Assembly (NCBI GenBank): GCA_003550325.1
Contig: QKWP01000048.1
Location: 237,060-301,059, forward strand
Length of the DNA stretch: 64,000 nucleotides
Direction: 5' to 3'
From: Gigaspora rosea
Taxonomy: Eukaryota > Glomeromycota > Glomeromycetes > Diversisporales > Gigasporaceae
Shown: in pieces, positions 1 through 12,839 of the stretch
Position numbering within the stretch: position 1 is the stretch's first letter
How the letters are laid out: each line of letters starts with the position of its first letter
Translations under genes and position numbers: made by a program
The notes under the pieces: model-generated
The model's database searches: none
The model's input: only the letters and a program-made list of their open reading frames with translations
What the model was told of the DNA's origin: nothing

Positions 1-594
1 TTCAAATTATGTTATGTAATGTGAAACATATTTATCGCGATTGTGGTATACTCGGCAAACAATGTACATACGATTCTGTGGTATACTCAGACAATTCTGT
101 AGTATACGCGGCAAAATTTGTCAGAACATTTCAGTTTTTTTTTCGAAAAATTTCAAGACTTGCTCATAATTCGAGTTCATTCAAATTCTATGTCAGGAGA
201 TATCGGATTTGTTATACTTTATTCATCAATTGGCAATAAATTCTAAATTATGTGATAATTCCTGTAAATTGTGTATTCTGCCGTGATATAATCATATTAT
301 GTGATATAAGTAAATTTATGTGAATTTTTGTGGTGTTTTGTGAAACACATAAAATCACTGTCCCTCCAGTACGTACGCATAAAAAAACAACAAGGGACAA
401 ATTCACGCTTGATTTATAAAGTATAAAAGCCTTATATTTGGATCGAAATCACCGAATTTAATTACTTGCTAGGGAAAAATATATATATATCTTCAAATAA
501 TTAGTATGCATAATTATAAATAAATTCATCTCGTAATCATTTGTTTATTTAAATGATTTATTAACTCTCATTTATAGCTTTTTGTTTAGTTTAT
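1..594 (+). promoter_or_regulatory. 5' flank of histidine kinase copy 1 (duplicated unit)
   Basis: This is non-coding sequence upstream of the copy 1 start codon. It is clearly homologous to about 15310-15860 upstream of copy 2, with shared segments such as the 'gtcaggagatatcgg' stretch and the 'cttatatttggatcg' stretch about 160 bp before the ATG. More distant matches precede copy 4. The promoter and 5' UTR presumably lie here, but I cannot assign a TATA box or start site. Short ORFs in it are not conserved between copies and are not genes. Confidence 0.55.
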
Positions 595-3500
595 ATGTCA
601 TTACCTAAGAAGAATAAACAATATTTTATTAATGCAGTCTACAATTTTGACTGGTCATCAACTCACGCTTGGCCCTATGGAATCATGGGATCCTACTCTC
701 AAAAATGCTGCGGTAATTTGCTGAATTTATTCCTATGTTTCGTTTTTTTATGCATAAACTTTTCAAATAAGAGAAAAACAAAATCGTATGTCAATTTTAG
801 GCTTTATGCCTTCAAACTGAATTTCCAAGCATTATATATACTGGTCCGATTGGATACAAATATATAACGAAGGTAAATCAAATTTTTAAAATTCACTTAT
901 TTGGTCGATTGATTAACTTTAAATAATCATAGTATTCATTTATATAGCTTGGCAATCAATATTAATGACAAAACAAACACACGGTTAATTAGATAATTTC
1001 ATATAACTGTAATAAACATTATCAATTTTATCAAATCTAACAACCTTTTTTTAAATTAAATAGCATTAGGAAAACCATTTAAGGAAATTTGGCCTGAAAT
1101 ATATGAGTATGTTGTTGCTACACAATTCGAATGGTAAGTGGCGTAAATAATTGTCGAAGCTGAAGTAATAATTTGGTTGATGTTAAGATTGGTCAAAATT
1201 GTTCAGAGTGTTCAGAGTTTCTTTAAAAATTTAAAATGCGTACTTTTTTCAATTTTCAAGTTTCAATCAATGGCAAACTTCAAAAGATTTTTTTCATTTG
1301 TAATATTTTAAAAAAATTTTTTTTTAATATATGTAGTGTAAAAATGACTAGCAAAGGTCTTTTTAAAAAGGATCAATTATATTTATTAGAACGTGACGGG
1401 TATATCGAAGAGGCGTACTTTAATTATACATGCAGTCCTATCTTTAAATCTGATAGTTCTGTTTGTGGTATGTTTGTTATAGCGCAAGAAACTACTCAAA
1501 GAGTTTTGAATGCAAGGAGATTAAAAATACTTGGTGAATTCGGTCGTAGGATTAATGGTTAGTAAAACATACTATAAATAAATAAATATATATATATATA
1601 AGACTTATCAGATGTCAATTCACGTTTGTGTTGGTTTTAATATTTTTTTAAAGAGGCTGAAACTTTAGAAAATGCCTGCCATATTATAACAAAAATACTG
1701 GGTGATAATAATGCCGATATTCCTTACGCAATGATTTACTTGGTTGATCGTAAATTAAATCCTACTTCTGAATCTCTGATTGCTCGTCTCATTACTACAA
1801 CTTTTGATTATAACAGTGAAAGTGGTTGGCTTTTTCCTGATAATTTACTCGAAATTCCTGACATAATTGATTTAACTAAAGACATTGATAAAAGCTATAA
1901 TTCATATATTGAACTAAAAAGAGAAGCTGCAACTTATTCATTTTTAAAATGTGATTCTTGGCCAATACATCTTCTAATAAAGGATGGGGATCATATAAAA
2001 GTTCTTTTAAATGATGGATCTCAAGCTGTACTCTTATTGACAAAAATTTCTATTTGTGACGAACAAGTTTTATCTGCAATATTGATTTGTGGTATTAATC
2101 GACAGCGTACACTTGATGAAAAGTATATGGAATTTTTAAAATTATGCAAAAATATCTCATAATTAATTTTTTATTTAATAAATATATTACTTATCGATAA
2201 ACGTCTTTTTTATGTTATAATCTGTCAGCTAATTACAAATCAAATGAATATATGTTTGTTACGTGCAAGGTCAATTGAGAAGGAAAAGAAGCGTTCAAAA
2301 TCATTGGCTGAATTAAATCGGCAAAAAGTCTTGTTTTTTCAAGGCATTAGTCATGAATTAAAAAGTATAGATTTATAATAAAGTACTTTTGCAAATATAC
2401 CATATAAATAGACGAAACATTTTCCTTTCACGATGCCAGCTCCGTTAACTTTAATGCTTTCACCACTTGATGACATAATTAATGCATGTCAACAAAACGC
2501 GTCAATAATGTCACATCTTCAAATTATACGACGTAATGCTCGTCGATTGCTTAAACTTTTTAATACTTTATTACAAGTAAGTAATATATTATGTTCAAAT
2601 AATTAGATACACTTATTTTTCAAACCAATTATATTAAAGAATACTCGTTTCCTATGCAGTTTTCAAACATAGAATCGGAAAAATTGGAAGTGTGTTATCG
2701 TGAAACCAACATTGTTGAATTTACTCAAGAATTAGTTTCTGATTTTAAAAGTATGGCCGAAACATTTGGTTTAGATTATGTTATTGATATTCCATTTGCT
2801 GATAAATTTAATCAAGATGTGGGAAATAAGTTTATTTAGATCATGATATGTACGAACCAATTGTATTTAATCTTTGTAAGTATTTTCTTTGATAAAACCA
2901 ATTTTTCAAAACGTGTAAAGTTTATTGCACTAAAAATATTTTATTTGTTAAAAGGTTCAAATGCACTGAAGCATACTTGGAATGGACGTGTAGCTATTAG
3001 TTTATATGTTGACTACAAAGATAAGAACAAGATGATAGTTCTTGAAGTATCAGATACAGGTTAATAAATATATTCTTTAAACTAAATACTGTAACTAATT
3101 TACTATTATTAATATTTTCTTTTTAATTTAGGTGTTGGCATCCCAGAATTAGCACTTCCAAATATATTCCAACGTTTTTATCGTGTAGAATCTCAAAGTT
3201 CACGTAGCCATGAAGGTACTGGAATAGGGCTCGCACTCGTAAAAGAACTTATAACATTTCATGGTGGAGATATCACTGTTACTTCAATAGTAAATAAAGG
3301 GACGACGTTTAAATGTTGGTTTCCAATAGGATGTGACCACTTACCATCAGATAAAATACAATATAATAATGTTGACAATCAAATAAGTTATGGACGAGAA
3401 TTATACACCAATCGACAACTTTACTTAGAAGAAAGTTCTCAATGGGTTAAAAACAGTAAATCTGATGTTCAAAATGATATAATAGATAAATTATCAAATG

Positions 3501-6500
3501 ATGATAAAACCATGGATATTGATAAAATGTTTTCAGAAGATATCACCTTTTATTTCTCTACAGATGATCTTGTTAATGAGAAAAAATATCAAATTTTACT
3601 TGTTGATGATAATAATGATATGCGGTAATAGTTTTTATAAATAGCTTGTTTTTATTACATCAATAACCGTTATCATTATTAAATTTTATCGTTATTAATC
3701 ATGTTTGTAAAGATTATCTGGCAGATCTTTTAAAAGAATTTGATGTACATCGTGCCTGTGATGGCCAAGATGCAATAAGAGTCTTAAAAAAACTTAATAA
3801 GCTACCTGATTTAGTCCTTAGCGGTAAGTTAATTTCGATTTTGATAGATATAAATTATCGAATTATATTATAACTATATATTATTAATTTTGAATTTAAT
3901 AGATATTATGATGCCAAATATGAATGGATATGAGTTATTAGAAGTATTAAGATCTAATGTTAAAACTCGAATAATTCCTGTAATATTATTATCTGCAAAA
4001 GCTGGTGAAGAGTCAAAGATCAAAGGTAATTTAATAAATTATTACATTATTATCATCGCTTTAGTCTATTAATAAACTATTTATATATATATTGCCAATT
4101 ATTTGGTTTCAAATAGGTCTGGATAAAGGTGCAGATGATTATTTAATAAAACCATTTTCTTCTCGTGAACTAATTACTCGAATTCGAGCAAACATTGTAC
4201 TTTCACATCTTCGTCGTAAAATATTATTTCAACAATATAAACAAGAAGGAACAAAGCAATTATTACTTACAATCTCAAATAAGATTCTTTCTGGATTGGA
4301 TTTAAATGAAACATTATTAGATATTATTAAAGAAATTCATCATAAATTACCAAGTGAAAGAATTTTATTATTACAAATGATCAATCTGAATTTAAGAATA
4401 ATAAGATAGTTGCTTTATATGATGGATCAGAAAGTACACCGTCAATGAATAATCTACTCAATGAAGTTAATAATAAAATATTAACAAATTTACAAGAATT
4501 TTAAACAATAATTCAGGAGTTGAGATTTATTTAGATGTATATTGTGATGATGTTTGTAAAAATGTATCAGTATTATCTGTAGAAATAACATTGAATAACA
4601 TTTGTTGGGGATGGATAAAATTATATAGATCTCCAAATTCTATTTGGCTCAATTCAGAAATTGAATTGTTACAACAAATATCAAATCAAATAAGTTTAAT
4701 TATTACCTATGTGAATAATTTAAAAGAAAATGCTGAAAATGAAATTATAATAAAAGCTATAGAAGTTGCAAATAAGGCTAAGAGTCAAATATTAGCAAAT
4801 ACTTCTCATGGTAAGCATTCGGTTATTAGATGCTAAAATTTTTTTATCTTTCTAATTAATTTTAATCATTCATATCTTCTTATTATAGAATTACGAACTC
4901 CATCAGGTGCAATAGTTGGAATTCTTTCTTCCTTTGAAAATACTTCCTTAAATACTGATCAAAAGGATATGATTAATATTATGATACATGCTTCTGATAT
5001 AGTTTTATCTATAGTAAATGATATTCTCAACGCAGCAAAATTAGAAGCACGAAAAATTACTCTAATATATAGGACATTTGATTTATTAGAATTGCTTGAA
5101 GATACAATTGAAAACTTTGGAAAAAGAGCTGGTGCTAAAAAGATTGATCTAATAGTAAATTGCGAAATAGATTCATTTCCAAGATATGTTAAGAGTGATC
5201 CTGATAGGTGATTTATCTTATATGAGATGTGTAAACAAAACTATAGGAATTTTTTACTTACTTTGTCTCTTATTATTGTAAATAGGCTGAAACAAGTTTT
5301 ATCTCATTTATTATCAAATTCGTAGCTATTTATTTATAATTTATTTATTTATTTATTTTACATACTGTATTTTATTTTAATTTTTTTTTCATAACCTGTT
5401 CATAATTGTAGAATTAAATTTACTGATAAGGGCAAAATTGTATTGTCAATTTCAATACAATTACAAGAAGTCATTGATAAAGACAAAGAGAAACCAACTT
5501 ACGGTCAAATGATAGAGGATGTCTATTGATAGAATTATATGATACAGGCATTGGGTAAGATACTTATGATTAATAGACTCAACGAACATGATATTAGATA
5601 TATTAGCATAAAAGAAGCTGTCTAATCTAGTTATTTATAATAGCATGGATCCAGAATATATTAAACATGCTTGGCAAAGCTTTTCACAAGGTGACATGTC
5701 AATAACAAAGATGCAAGATGGTATAGGGCTTGGTCTCTCAATTTGTAAACATTTAGTAGAAATTAATGGAGGAGAAATTAAAGCAGATAGTGTATTAGGG
5801 AAAGGAAGTAAATTTTGGTTTACATGGAATGTTGAATTATTATCATCAACGACTTCTTCATTATTAAATTCACAAATTGTTCGAATGAATTATGAATTAC
5901 CTCAATCTATAAAACAAAAACGAATACTAATAATTCATTCAATTGAAGAATCTAGAAATGCAATGTTGAATTATCTTAAAAAGATTGAAAAAGTAGATGC
6001 ATTTGCTATCTTTGATAAAGGTATTAGAGCAGCAAAAAAATATAAAGAATTGAATAATCAATTTGCTTATGATATAGTATTCGTTAGTCTTTATGAAACT
6101 AATGAAGATGAGATCATGAAGGCAATATTAGAATTAAGAGGATTAGATGTGAATAATAATAATTTAGTAATAATTTTTATAGTATTTCCAACTAATGAAG
6201 AGAATGAATTAGCAGAAAAATTAATTGAAAAAGTTGGAGGAACAGCTGCTATTCTTTATACTCCAATTACATGGAAAAAAATAGTTAATCTATTTATGAA
6301 TATGGAAAAAAATTATTACAATCAAAAAGATTATAGATTTATTAAGTCTGAAGATACAAATCAAGATTTATATGAAGACATAAAAAAAAGTGATTCCAAG
6401 AAGAGCAAGTATATTTTATGTGTGGTATTGCATCATTTTATTTTGCAGAATACATTACGACAAGTTTCAAAACTTGGTTATTCAACAATTTCTGCAACAA

Positions 6501-6925
6501 TGGTCTAGAAGCAATTAATTTGATTGATTCAAAATTTAGATCATTAAGTGATACATATTCGAGTTCATTCTACTCAAATATGGACCAACTAAAGTCTTGC
6601 AGAATTTCATTAATCTTAACAGAATGTAATTTAGTAAGTTTGATCAACAAATTTGTTATTTACATCTATCATAGTTATCTTTGTAAAATATTCACAATTA
6701 ATTAATTTTTATATTTAGCCAATAATGTCAGGCTTTGATCTCTCACAAGCAATTAGAGGAATGAAACCACCAATTTCAGATATACCAATAGTTGTTCTGA
6801 CAGATTTATCCATGGAAGAAATACGAAATAAATGTATTGAGTCAGGAATAAATGATTATCTTGCAAAGCCTTTGAATACTGAAGAACTTGAAAAAGTTTT
6901 TACTAAATGGATGAGTGAGAATTAG
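595..6925 (+). pseudogene. Dual hybrid histidine kinase, copy 1 (multiply disrupted)
   Basis: This is a copy of a two-component hybrid sensor kinase that would autophosphorylate on His and relay to receiver Asp residues. Exons inferred by alignment with copies 3 and 4: 595-712, 801-872, 948-983, 1064-1133, 1337-1557, 1654-2141, 2229-2364, 2440-2576, 2660-2875, 2955-3059, 3132-3624, 3711-3823, 3903-4025, 4117-4810, 4889-5207, 5286-5321, 5412-5554, 5644-6424, 6449-6633, 6719-6925. Recognisable parts: PAS start, GAF, HELK H-box split over 2364/2440, DTGVGIP and [11 protein letters not shown]-lid motifs, receiver [11 protein letters not shown], second H-box HELRTPSG (Leu to Ser), second HATPase, final receiver. 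Disruptions: +1 in exon 1 near 670; -1 near 846; donor GT to TT at 2142; -1 near 2830; acceptor TAG to TAA at 3710; -1 near 4365; -1 near 4500; -4 near 5512; -1 near 6499; loss of the 24-nt exon of the last receiver (only 24 nt remain between flanking exons). It cannot encode a full kinase. Confidence 0.9.
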
Positions 6926-7570
6926 TACTAATTACACTTAAAGCATTATGTAAGATATTTATATTTTTTCTAAACATATATTTTCATTTTATCAGCAATA
7001 TGCTTAATAGTTCTTTTATGACATATAGTTACATGTTGTATTTATGTTAATTGTTCAATACCTACATGCAATAGTTTATATGATTAATTACTTTCTTTAA
7101 TTTGTATTCATCTTATCTGTTATGTTTTCTTTAAATAAGACCTATATTATATTATATTATATGTTACATGATCTTTAATGGCCACAAATATCTAACTTTC
7201 AACATACAGATGGTGATATTTGTTATGCATCATCCTTTTTGAATTTGCTAATCAAATAATTATTACAAAAATAAAAGATTACTGATTTGCATTAATTAAA
7301 TTTGGATTTAAGAAATAAACTCAGTTATAAAATAATTAGCATGTTATTATTTCAAACAAAGTGAACTACTGTATAGTCAGAGGGCTTGTGAAATTTCTTT
7401 AATTAATCTTTATATATTTGTTTATTCCCTTAATTAGCTATTATATGATAGACATTTGATAAACTAGTTGTTGTGAGCCGTGGTTGTGGAATTGTCAACA
7501 ATAATTGTAAGCTGGGCTATGGGAATTGCGTGCCTTTCATGTCAATAAAGCAGAGAAAAATAATCACTTG
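6926..7570. other. 3' flank of copy 1, shared with copies 2-4
   Basis: There is no gene here. The sequence is alignable with 22401-23010 downstream of copy 2 and more weakly with 37257-37700 and 55821-56160. The match to copy 2 includes 'cctttaattagc'-type AT stretches and the 'catgtcaataaa' stretch near 7540 (22980 in copy 2). It shows that the duplicated unit extends at least 600 bp beyond the stop codon. Confidence 0.6.
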
Positions 7571-7577
7571 AATTATA

Positions 7578-7694
7578 GATGCTTGACGAAACTATTTCGC
7601 CTGACGAAACCATAAGTTTCGTCATAGTTTCGTCACTGACGAAATGACGAAACTATTATGTTTCGTCAGGTCACGTGAGTTTCGTCAGGCATCA
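7578..7694. repeat. Foldback built of tgacgaaa words
   Basis: The block begins 'atgcttgacgaaact' and ends 'agtttcgtcaggcat', so its ends are inverted copies. The interior repeats tgacgaaa and its complement tttcgtca several times in both orientations. It is related to the minisatellite at 9137-9390. Confidence 0.75.
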
Positions 7695-8630
7695 TTAACT
7701 TGAATACGAATTAATAATAAGCTAACCTTTATATAAGTGATCTAACAACGATCGATCAAGTAATTCCTTTTAATTATAGCTTACAATAATTAATATTTCA
7801 CATTTATAGTTTTATTCATAAACTGATACAATTATCTATATCTTTATGACATTTAATCATTAGCCTCTTTCACAAAAGCAAATCATATAAAACTTCTTAA
7901 CTATCGCATTTAATTATTATCGACCCAATCATGCGAATTTATTTAAGAATTAATTTAAGCCTGCCATTTTACATTACTAACTTTTATTTGAACTCAAAAC
8001 ATAGTTATAAACCTCTATCATGATCCCGAATAATCTATATAAGGTCATATTACAAAAAAATGCTAATAGCTTCCCTTTTTTAAAAAAGGTTATATTTGCA
8101 ATTCGGGTAATGGGCTTAAAAAGCTATATTTGAAAATGGATAATCAGTTTTTAAAGTTAGATTTAAAATTGTTAACAATATCTTTTTTAAAAAACTCTAT
8201 ATTTAATTTTTTGATACAGAGCTTCAAAATTAATACCTTGACAACTAATTTCAAATTAAATAGGCATGTGTTTATTGAGCGATTTTTATAAATTATAAAC
8301 AAAAAATTTCTTGATAAGTATACCAGGAACATAGTACAAAGCACGAAGTGTATTAGGAATGTTATATGAAGTACGAACGAAGTATGAGTGTATGGTTTAT
8401 AGGCAAGTGGTGAGTGAGCAAAATCTCGCATTCTATTGGTTGGCTTGTATGCAACGTAAAACCAGGAACGCTATTTAAATACATCTTAAAATTAAATTTT
8501 CTGTACTGTTTATACTAGTGTTGCAAGTCGGCTTAGCCGGCCCAGCCGGTCCAGTTGCGGCTGAGCGGCAGCTTGACGCAGTAAACATTTCGTTTCGTAA
8601 ATAAGCTTTTGTAGAATTTTTTAGTATATG
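7695..8630. other. No gene seen; AT-rich spacer
   Basis: I see only short random ORFs. A small GC-rich patch at about 8525-8575, with repeated ccgg/agccgg words, stands out against the AT-rich surroundings but has no coding signature. Confidence 0.5.
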
Positions 8631-8638
8631 GTTATACG

Positions 8639-8864
8639 CAGTGTTTAAAATTCAAATTTGGTTTTATGTTCTCAAAAAGAACATTTTTAATTTCTTAATG
8701 TTCTTAGTAAAATTTTAATGTTCATTATATAGGAAAATTAAATTTTTTTTAATATTAATAAAATTTTTGAATGTTCTCAAATAGAGAACATATTTTAATA
8801 ACATGTTCTCAAAAATTGTGTAATGTTCTCTGAGAACACTGAGAACATTGAATTTTAAACACTG
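8639..8864. mobile_element. hAT-like MITE, 226 bp
   Basis: It has a perfect 17-bp terminal inverted repeat, CAGTGTTTAAAATTCAA. It is flanked by the perfect 8-bp direct repeat GTTATACG at 8631-8638 and 8865-8872. Subterminal copies of gttctca/tgagaac in both orientations are typical of hAT ends. It has no transposase ORF. The 8-bp duplication and CAGTG terminus fit the hAT superfamily. The TIR resembles that of the larger element at 59480-61741. Confidence 0.88.
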
Positions 8865-8872
8865 GTTATACG

Positions 8873-9136
8873 GTAAATGGCGTTCGTACCCAAAATCTTG
8901 TTCTATGCATATGGCGAAGTAAAGGTGTGAATGCATATTGAACCTTCACATGTTACATCTTCGCATTCGATGTACAAAAACTTGTTAGTATAAAATACGA
9001 GAAAATTTGCAATTGTTCTTTATGAATACTAGCTCCTGTATCTTGTGTCGCACTTTTAATGTGCGATACCTGATTCGGTAAACTTATTTTCTCATGGTTG
9101 TGGCGCTTAATTGCAGAACTTGATTGCCGTTGTACT
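8873..9136. other. Spacer, no gene recognised
   Basis: Short ORFs on the minus strand show no domain or conservation with the paralogous intervals. Nothing else was seen. Confidence 0.4.
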
Positions 9137-9390
9137 AATGATACCTGACGAATGACGAAATATACGTCATTGACGAATGACGAAACCATTCGTCAGGTAA
9201 TTTCTGATTGACGAATTGACGATTGACGAAACCCCTGACGATTGACGAAACCTATGACGAATTGACGAAACCTACGACGAAATGACGAAACCTATGACGA
9301 AATGACGAAACCTATGACGAAATGACGAAACCTATGACGAATTGACGAAACCTATAACGAATTGACGAAAACTATGACGAACCCAATGAA
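9137..9390. repeat. 20-bp minisatellite (cctatgacgaaatgacgaaa)
   Basis: A unit of about 20 bp is repeated about seven times from 9230 to 9380, with a/t variants of gacgaaatgacg and gacgaattgacg. Before it, 9150-9200 carries the same words in inverted orientation. The unit shares its core word with the foldback at 7578-7694. Confidence 0.85.
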
Positions 9391-9796
9391 GAAACCTGAA
9401 GAGTTATATTCCATACAAAATGGAGTTAATTACCGCGTTTATAAAAAGTTAAGAAGTGTTTTAATAACGATAACGATAAGAGCCAAAAAAAACGATGTTT
9501 TAAGCGATAATGCATAATTAATAACAGGATAGAGAATCAATATAGGTTGCTAAGATAACCAGTGCATTATTATTATCGTGATTTTACTTATTTACGAAGG
9601 AAGAGACGCGAAAATACTTGAAAACCAATGTTTAGATCGACCTTGGTGCAATAATTAAAAATGACGGAAACGAAATTTTACAAATAATGAGCACCAATAT
9701 ATCGTTGTAGTCTCCAACACTAACACTCTTGCCATAAACTTCTAACTTTACGCGCTTTGTTTATTTACAAAATTTAATTTCCTTTTTTACGTGTTC

Positions 9797-9912
9797 GGAA
9801 TCTATGTCGGGTTGATCCGGAATTGACGAAAATAAACGCGTGCACAAATTTTGACTATTCTGGATCAACCCGATTACCGGTATTCCGGATCAACCCTAAC
9901 CCTAATTAAAAA
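9797..9912. repeat. Inverted repeat with telomere-like tract
   Basis: The word gggttgatccggaat near 9815 recurs inverted as attctggatcaaccc near 9855 and attccggatcaaccc near 9880. The last copy runs directly into ccctaaccctaa (about 9893-9905). It is one of several short CCCTAA tracts associated with inverted repeats in this window. Confidence 0.6.
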
Positions 9913-10019
9913 ATCAGAAAAATCAGAAAAATCGGGTAATCTCGTGATGTACCTGGCTTTAGCCATCCCCCTATAACACAGTAGAGCAACACTCGTCAAA
10001 TATGTTTGATTTCCCCTGA

Positions 10020-10435
10020 TTCTCATATCTTTACCTGATTCAATTTACAAATATAAATTTAATATTTCTAAAGCTAAAACGCATATTAAATTTTTTGATG
10101 AATTTGATAAAGTTTGTCAAAAATATAAAAATATGTTTAAAAATTCAAATTCTAATAATGTATTTGAATTATATAGTTATGACATTAACGATAATAATAA
10201 TTCAACATTAATTCGGATATTTAATCTTAATAATAACCGATTAATGTTTCTAAAACTTTCAGAATATAGCATTCATCAATATTGGTTGCATACAAACAAA
10301 ATAAGATCTTATCACTTAAAAAATTTTCAAGAAAAACATAAGATTTTTGGAGTTTTAAGAACCTATGCTAAATTACCCTATAATTCTGGAGATTATTTAG
10401 GAACTACATCAGCTTGTAAAGAACATCCTTTGTAA
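10020..10435 (+). CDS. Uncharacterised small ORF, possibly a 5' exon
   Basis: An open frame runs to a stop just after 10435. The first ATG is at 10133 (100 codons), but the same frame is open and compositionally similar back to about 10020. It is rich in Asn, Lys and Tyr, with no motif I recognise. A gtaagt-type donor lies at the end (after ...gaacatccttt), and a possible acceptor sits after the polypyrimidine run near 10526, so it could be a two-exon fragment. It has no paralogue in the other intervals. It may be a decayed gene or chance in AT-rich DNA. Confidence 0.25.
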
Positions 10436-10439
10436 GTAT

Positions 10440-12480
10440 TTTAATTAATTATTTATTTAATATAATTTAATTAAATATTTATTATTAAAATAATTATTAA
10501 TATTTTATTAATTTATTTTTTTTAAGGTAAAAAAACTTTTTAAAGTTTTTTCTTTATTAAGTATTAATTATAATGCAACTACATCTTTTTATGTTGATGC
10601 AAATAATAATGGATTATGTGTAGTTGTACTTGTGGTAATTGAACTGGTGGAATTTAATTTTTCCATATATAAATCTCAAAATTAAGTTGGTTAAAGGACA
10701 AGTAATAATGTTTAGATCAGATTAGTTGATTCTTGGAAATGCACTTGCTCAAGGCATTCATTTTTCAATGGTATTTATTCATAAAAGTACATTTAATAAT
10801 AATTAAAATTTAAATAAAAACTTTTATATTTAAATTTAATATTTAAAATATGAATTTTGTTAAATTTAACAGATTGTAATATTGCAGGTTAATATTTTAA
10901 AAAAAAATAAAATTATTATTAGTTATGATTAGGGTTAGAGGCATACAAATATGCAAAATTAAGAATTAAAAACTTTTAATTAGAAGTCAAAACTAGTTTA
11001 CATAATGAAATTTTATAATATTTAATAAGATTTTTGATTTTTTTGTAATTTTTTCTAATTTTTATTTATTTTTGTTATACAAGATCCTGTGACCTAATTG
11101 GTCAATTATATTAAACTGCAATATAGCAACTTGTAATATTTATCAATATTCTAAAATAAAATAATAATTTTTAATAAATCTATTTAAAATATTATATTAT
11201 ATTTTTAATAAATTTTTAGTTGTTTTTATTTGCTATACTATTAATTTTCTATATATTATATTATTTCTATAATAGGCTATTCTAAAAATAAACTATTCTC
11301 TTATTTTTTTTAATAATTCTTAGAAAAATCATAGCAGTTGCTATATAAAAGGTCTAAATTTTCTAGTAAATCTCAATTATTTACTCAAAATACATATGCA
11401 ATAAAATTTTTTAATACAATTTGAACAACTTTTTATTAGTACACTTTTTAATTTTTTAAAAAATTTAACAATTAAAAAGAAGCTACTCTTAGGCTTTTTG
11501 TATAACTTTTTGGGCATAAAAGTGGCTTATTTTGAAAAGTATATGGTAATTATTTCCAATATAGTAAAACACTTTTATAATCACACCAAAGTTTGTACTA
11601 CTTTAGAGTGCACCATTTATCAGATGATTTTTGCTATTAAAAGGATAAACCCACCTGACTATAAATACTGCAATTTGATTGGCTAAAATATTAAAATTTT
11701 AAAAAATTTTTAAAATTTAATATTAAATAATTTTGAACTATTAATTTATTTTGGATAATTTTACTACAAAATGTTCATCTCAGTAAAATGATTCAATAAG
11801 CCTAAAATTATCAAAATCCAATCACAGGATCCTAAGATTGTTATAGATTTGTACTGCTTTAATTATATTATTTTTCAATATATTAAATTTTTTTTTATTT
11901 GTTAATGTCAATATAGTAAAAATTATTAAGTATTTATATTAATATCATTTGATATAGGTAACTCTAACATGTATTCACTATATTACACCCATGTGACTAG
12001 TATAACTAGGCATCAACTATAACGTTACATCTTTTATTCTCTAAATTAACTAATTTAAGTTAAAGACTACTATTAGTTATAGAATTTGTTGGATGAAAAC
12101 CTAAAGGACTTTTTAGGTGTTAGTTTTGAGCACTAACAAATAAAGTAAAAAGTGAGCAGTTTTCAAAAACTATTTATGAATTAGAAGTTGGATATATGTA
12201 CTAAATATATATAGAAATTAGTTTAAAGATTGTATATTAAGGGTAATGAATAGTATTTTTTCTTTTTTTGTTTTTGGGTTATGCCTCTTGCTAGTTCCTA
12301 TTGGTGTTGTTATATGTTTCTTTCTTTTCAAATAGAATTTTGAAACTATAATAGTAAAGAGTTTGAAGGTTTTTGCTTTTTTAAGAATGTGTTAAATAGA
12401 ATTATATATATTAGAAGAATAAATTCCTAGTATAGTGCAAGAAGCATATTTCAATATTTAAATCAATAATTTTTTGTACA
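10440..12480. other. AT-rich spacer, no gene recognised
   Basis: Low-complexity AT sequence. Short ORFs such as 11498-11686 have no domain signature. I see no tRNA, rRNA or clear transposon ends. Confidence 0.45.
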
Positions 12481-12489
12481 AGAGGATTT

Positions 12490-12800
12490 TTAAAAAACTG
12501 ACCAGTAACTTTGTATAGCAATATTAATTCTATAAATTTGCCAAATATTTTTTTGAAAAACCTTTTCTATAAAAAGTTGATGTGTTTTAAAAATTGCTAT
12601 TGTTTTATATATAATTACTATGTGTTTCAATTTTAACTAACGTTAAAGTACTATAACTTTTTATAAAGGCAACATTTTAAAAATCTGATCAGTAACTTTG
12701 TTCATTATAATAAGCTTTGCAAATATGCCAAATAGCTTTCAAAAATATTGTCATTACAAAAGTTGATGCATTCTAAAGTTATGCTATTTTATTGTCTAGT
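12490..12800. repeat. Imperfect direct repeat, about 180-bp period
   Basis: The block from about 12495 (aaaaactgaccagtaacttt) recurs from about 12672 (aaaatctgatcagtaacttt). Both continue through gccaaata and aaagttgatg words in the same order, indicating a diverged tandem duplication. Confidence 0.6.
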
Positions 12801-12839
12801 ATAGGCTTCTTGCACTATATAAGATAGATAATTAATTTG

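Noticed and set aside
9230-9390. Regular short repeats resembling a CRISPR array
   Set aside because: Units are contiguous 20-bp tandem copies without unique spacers, and the sequence is eukaryotic.
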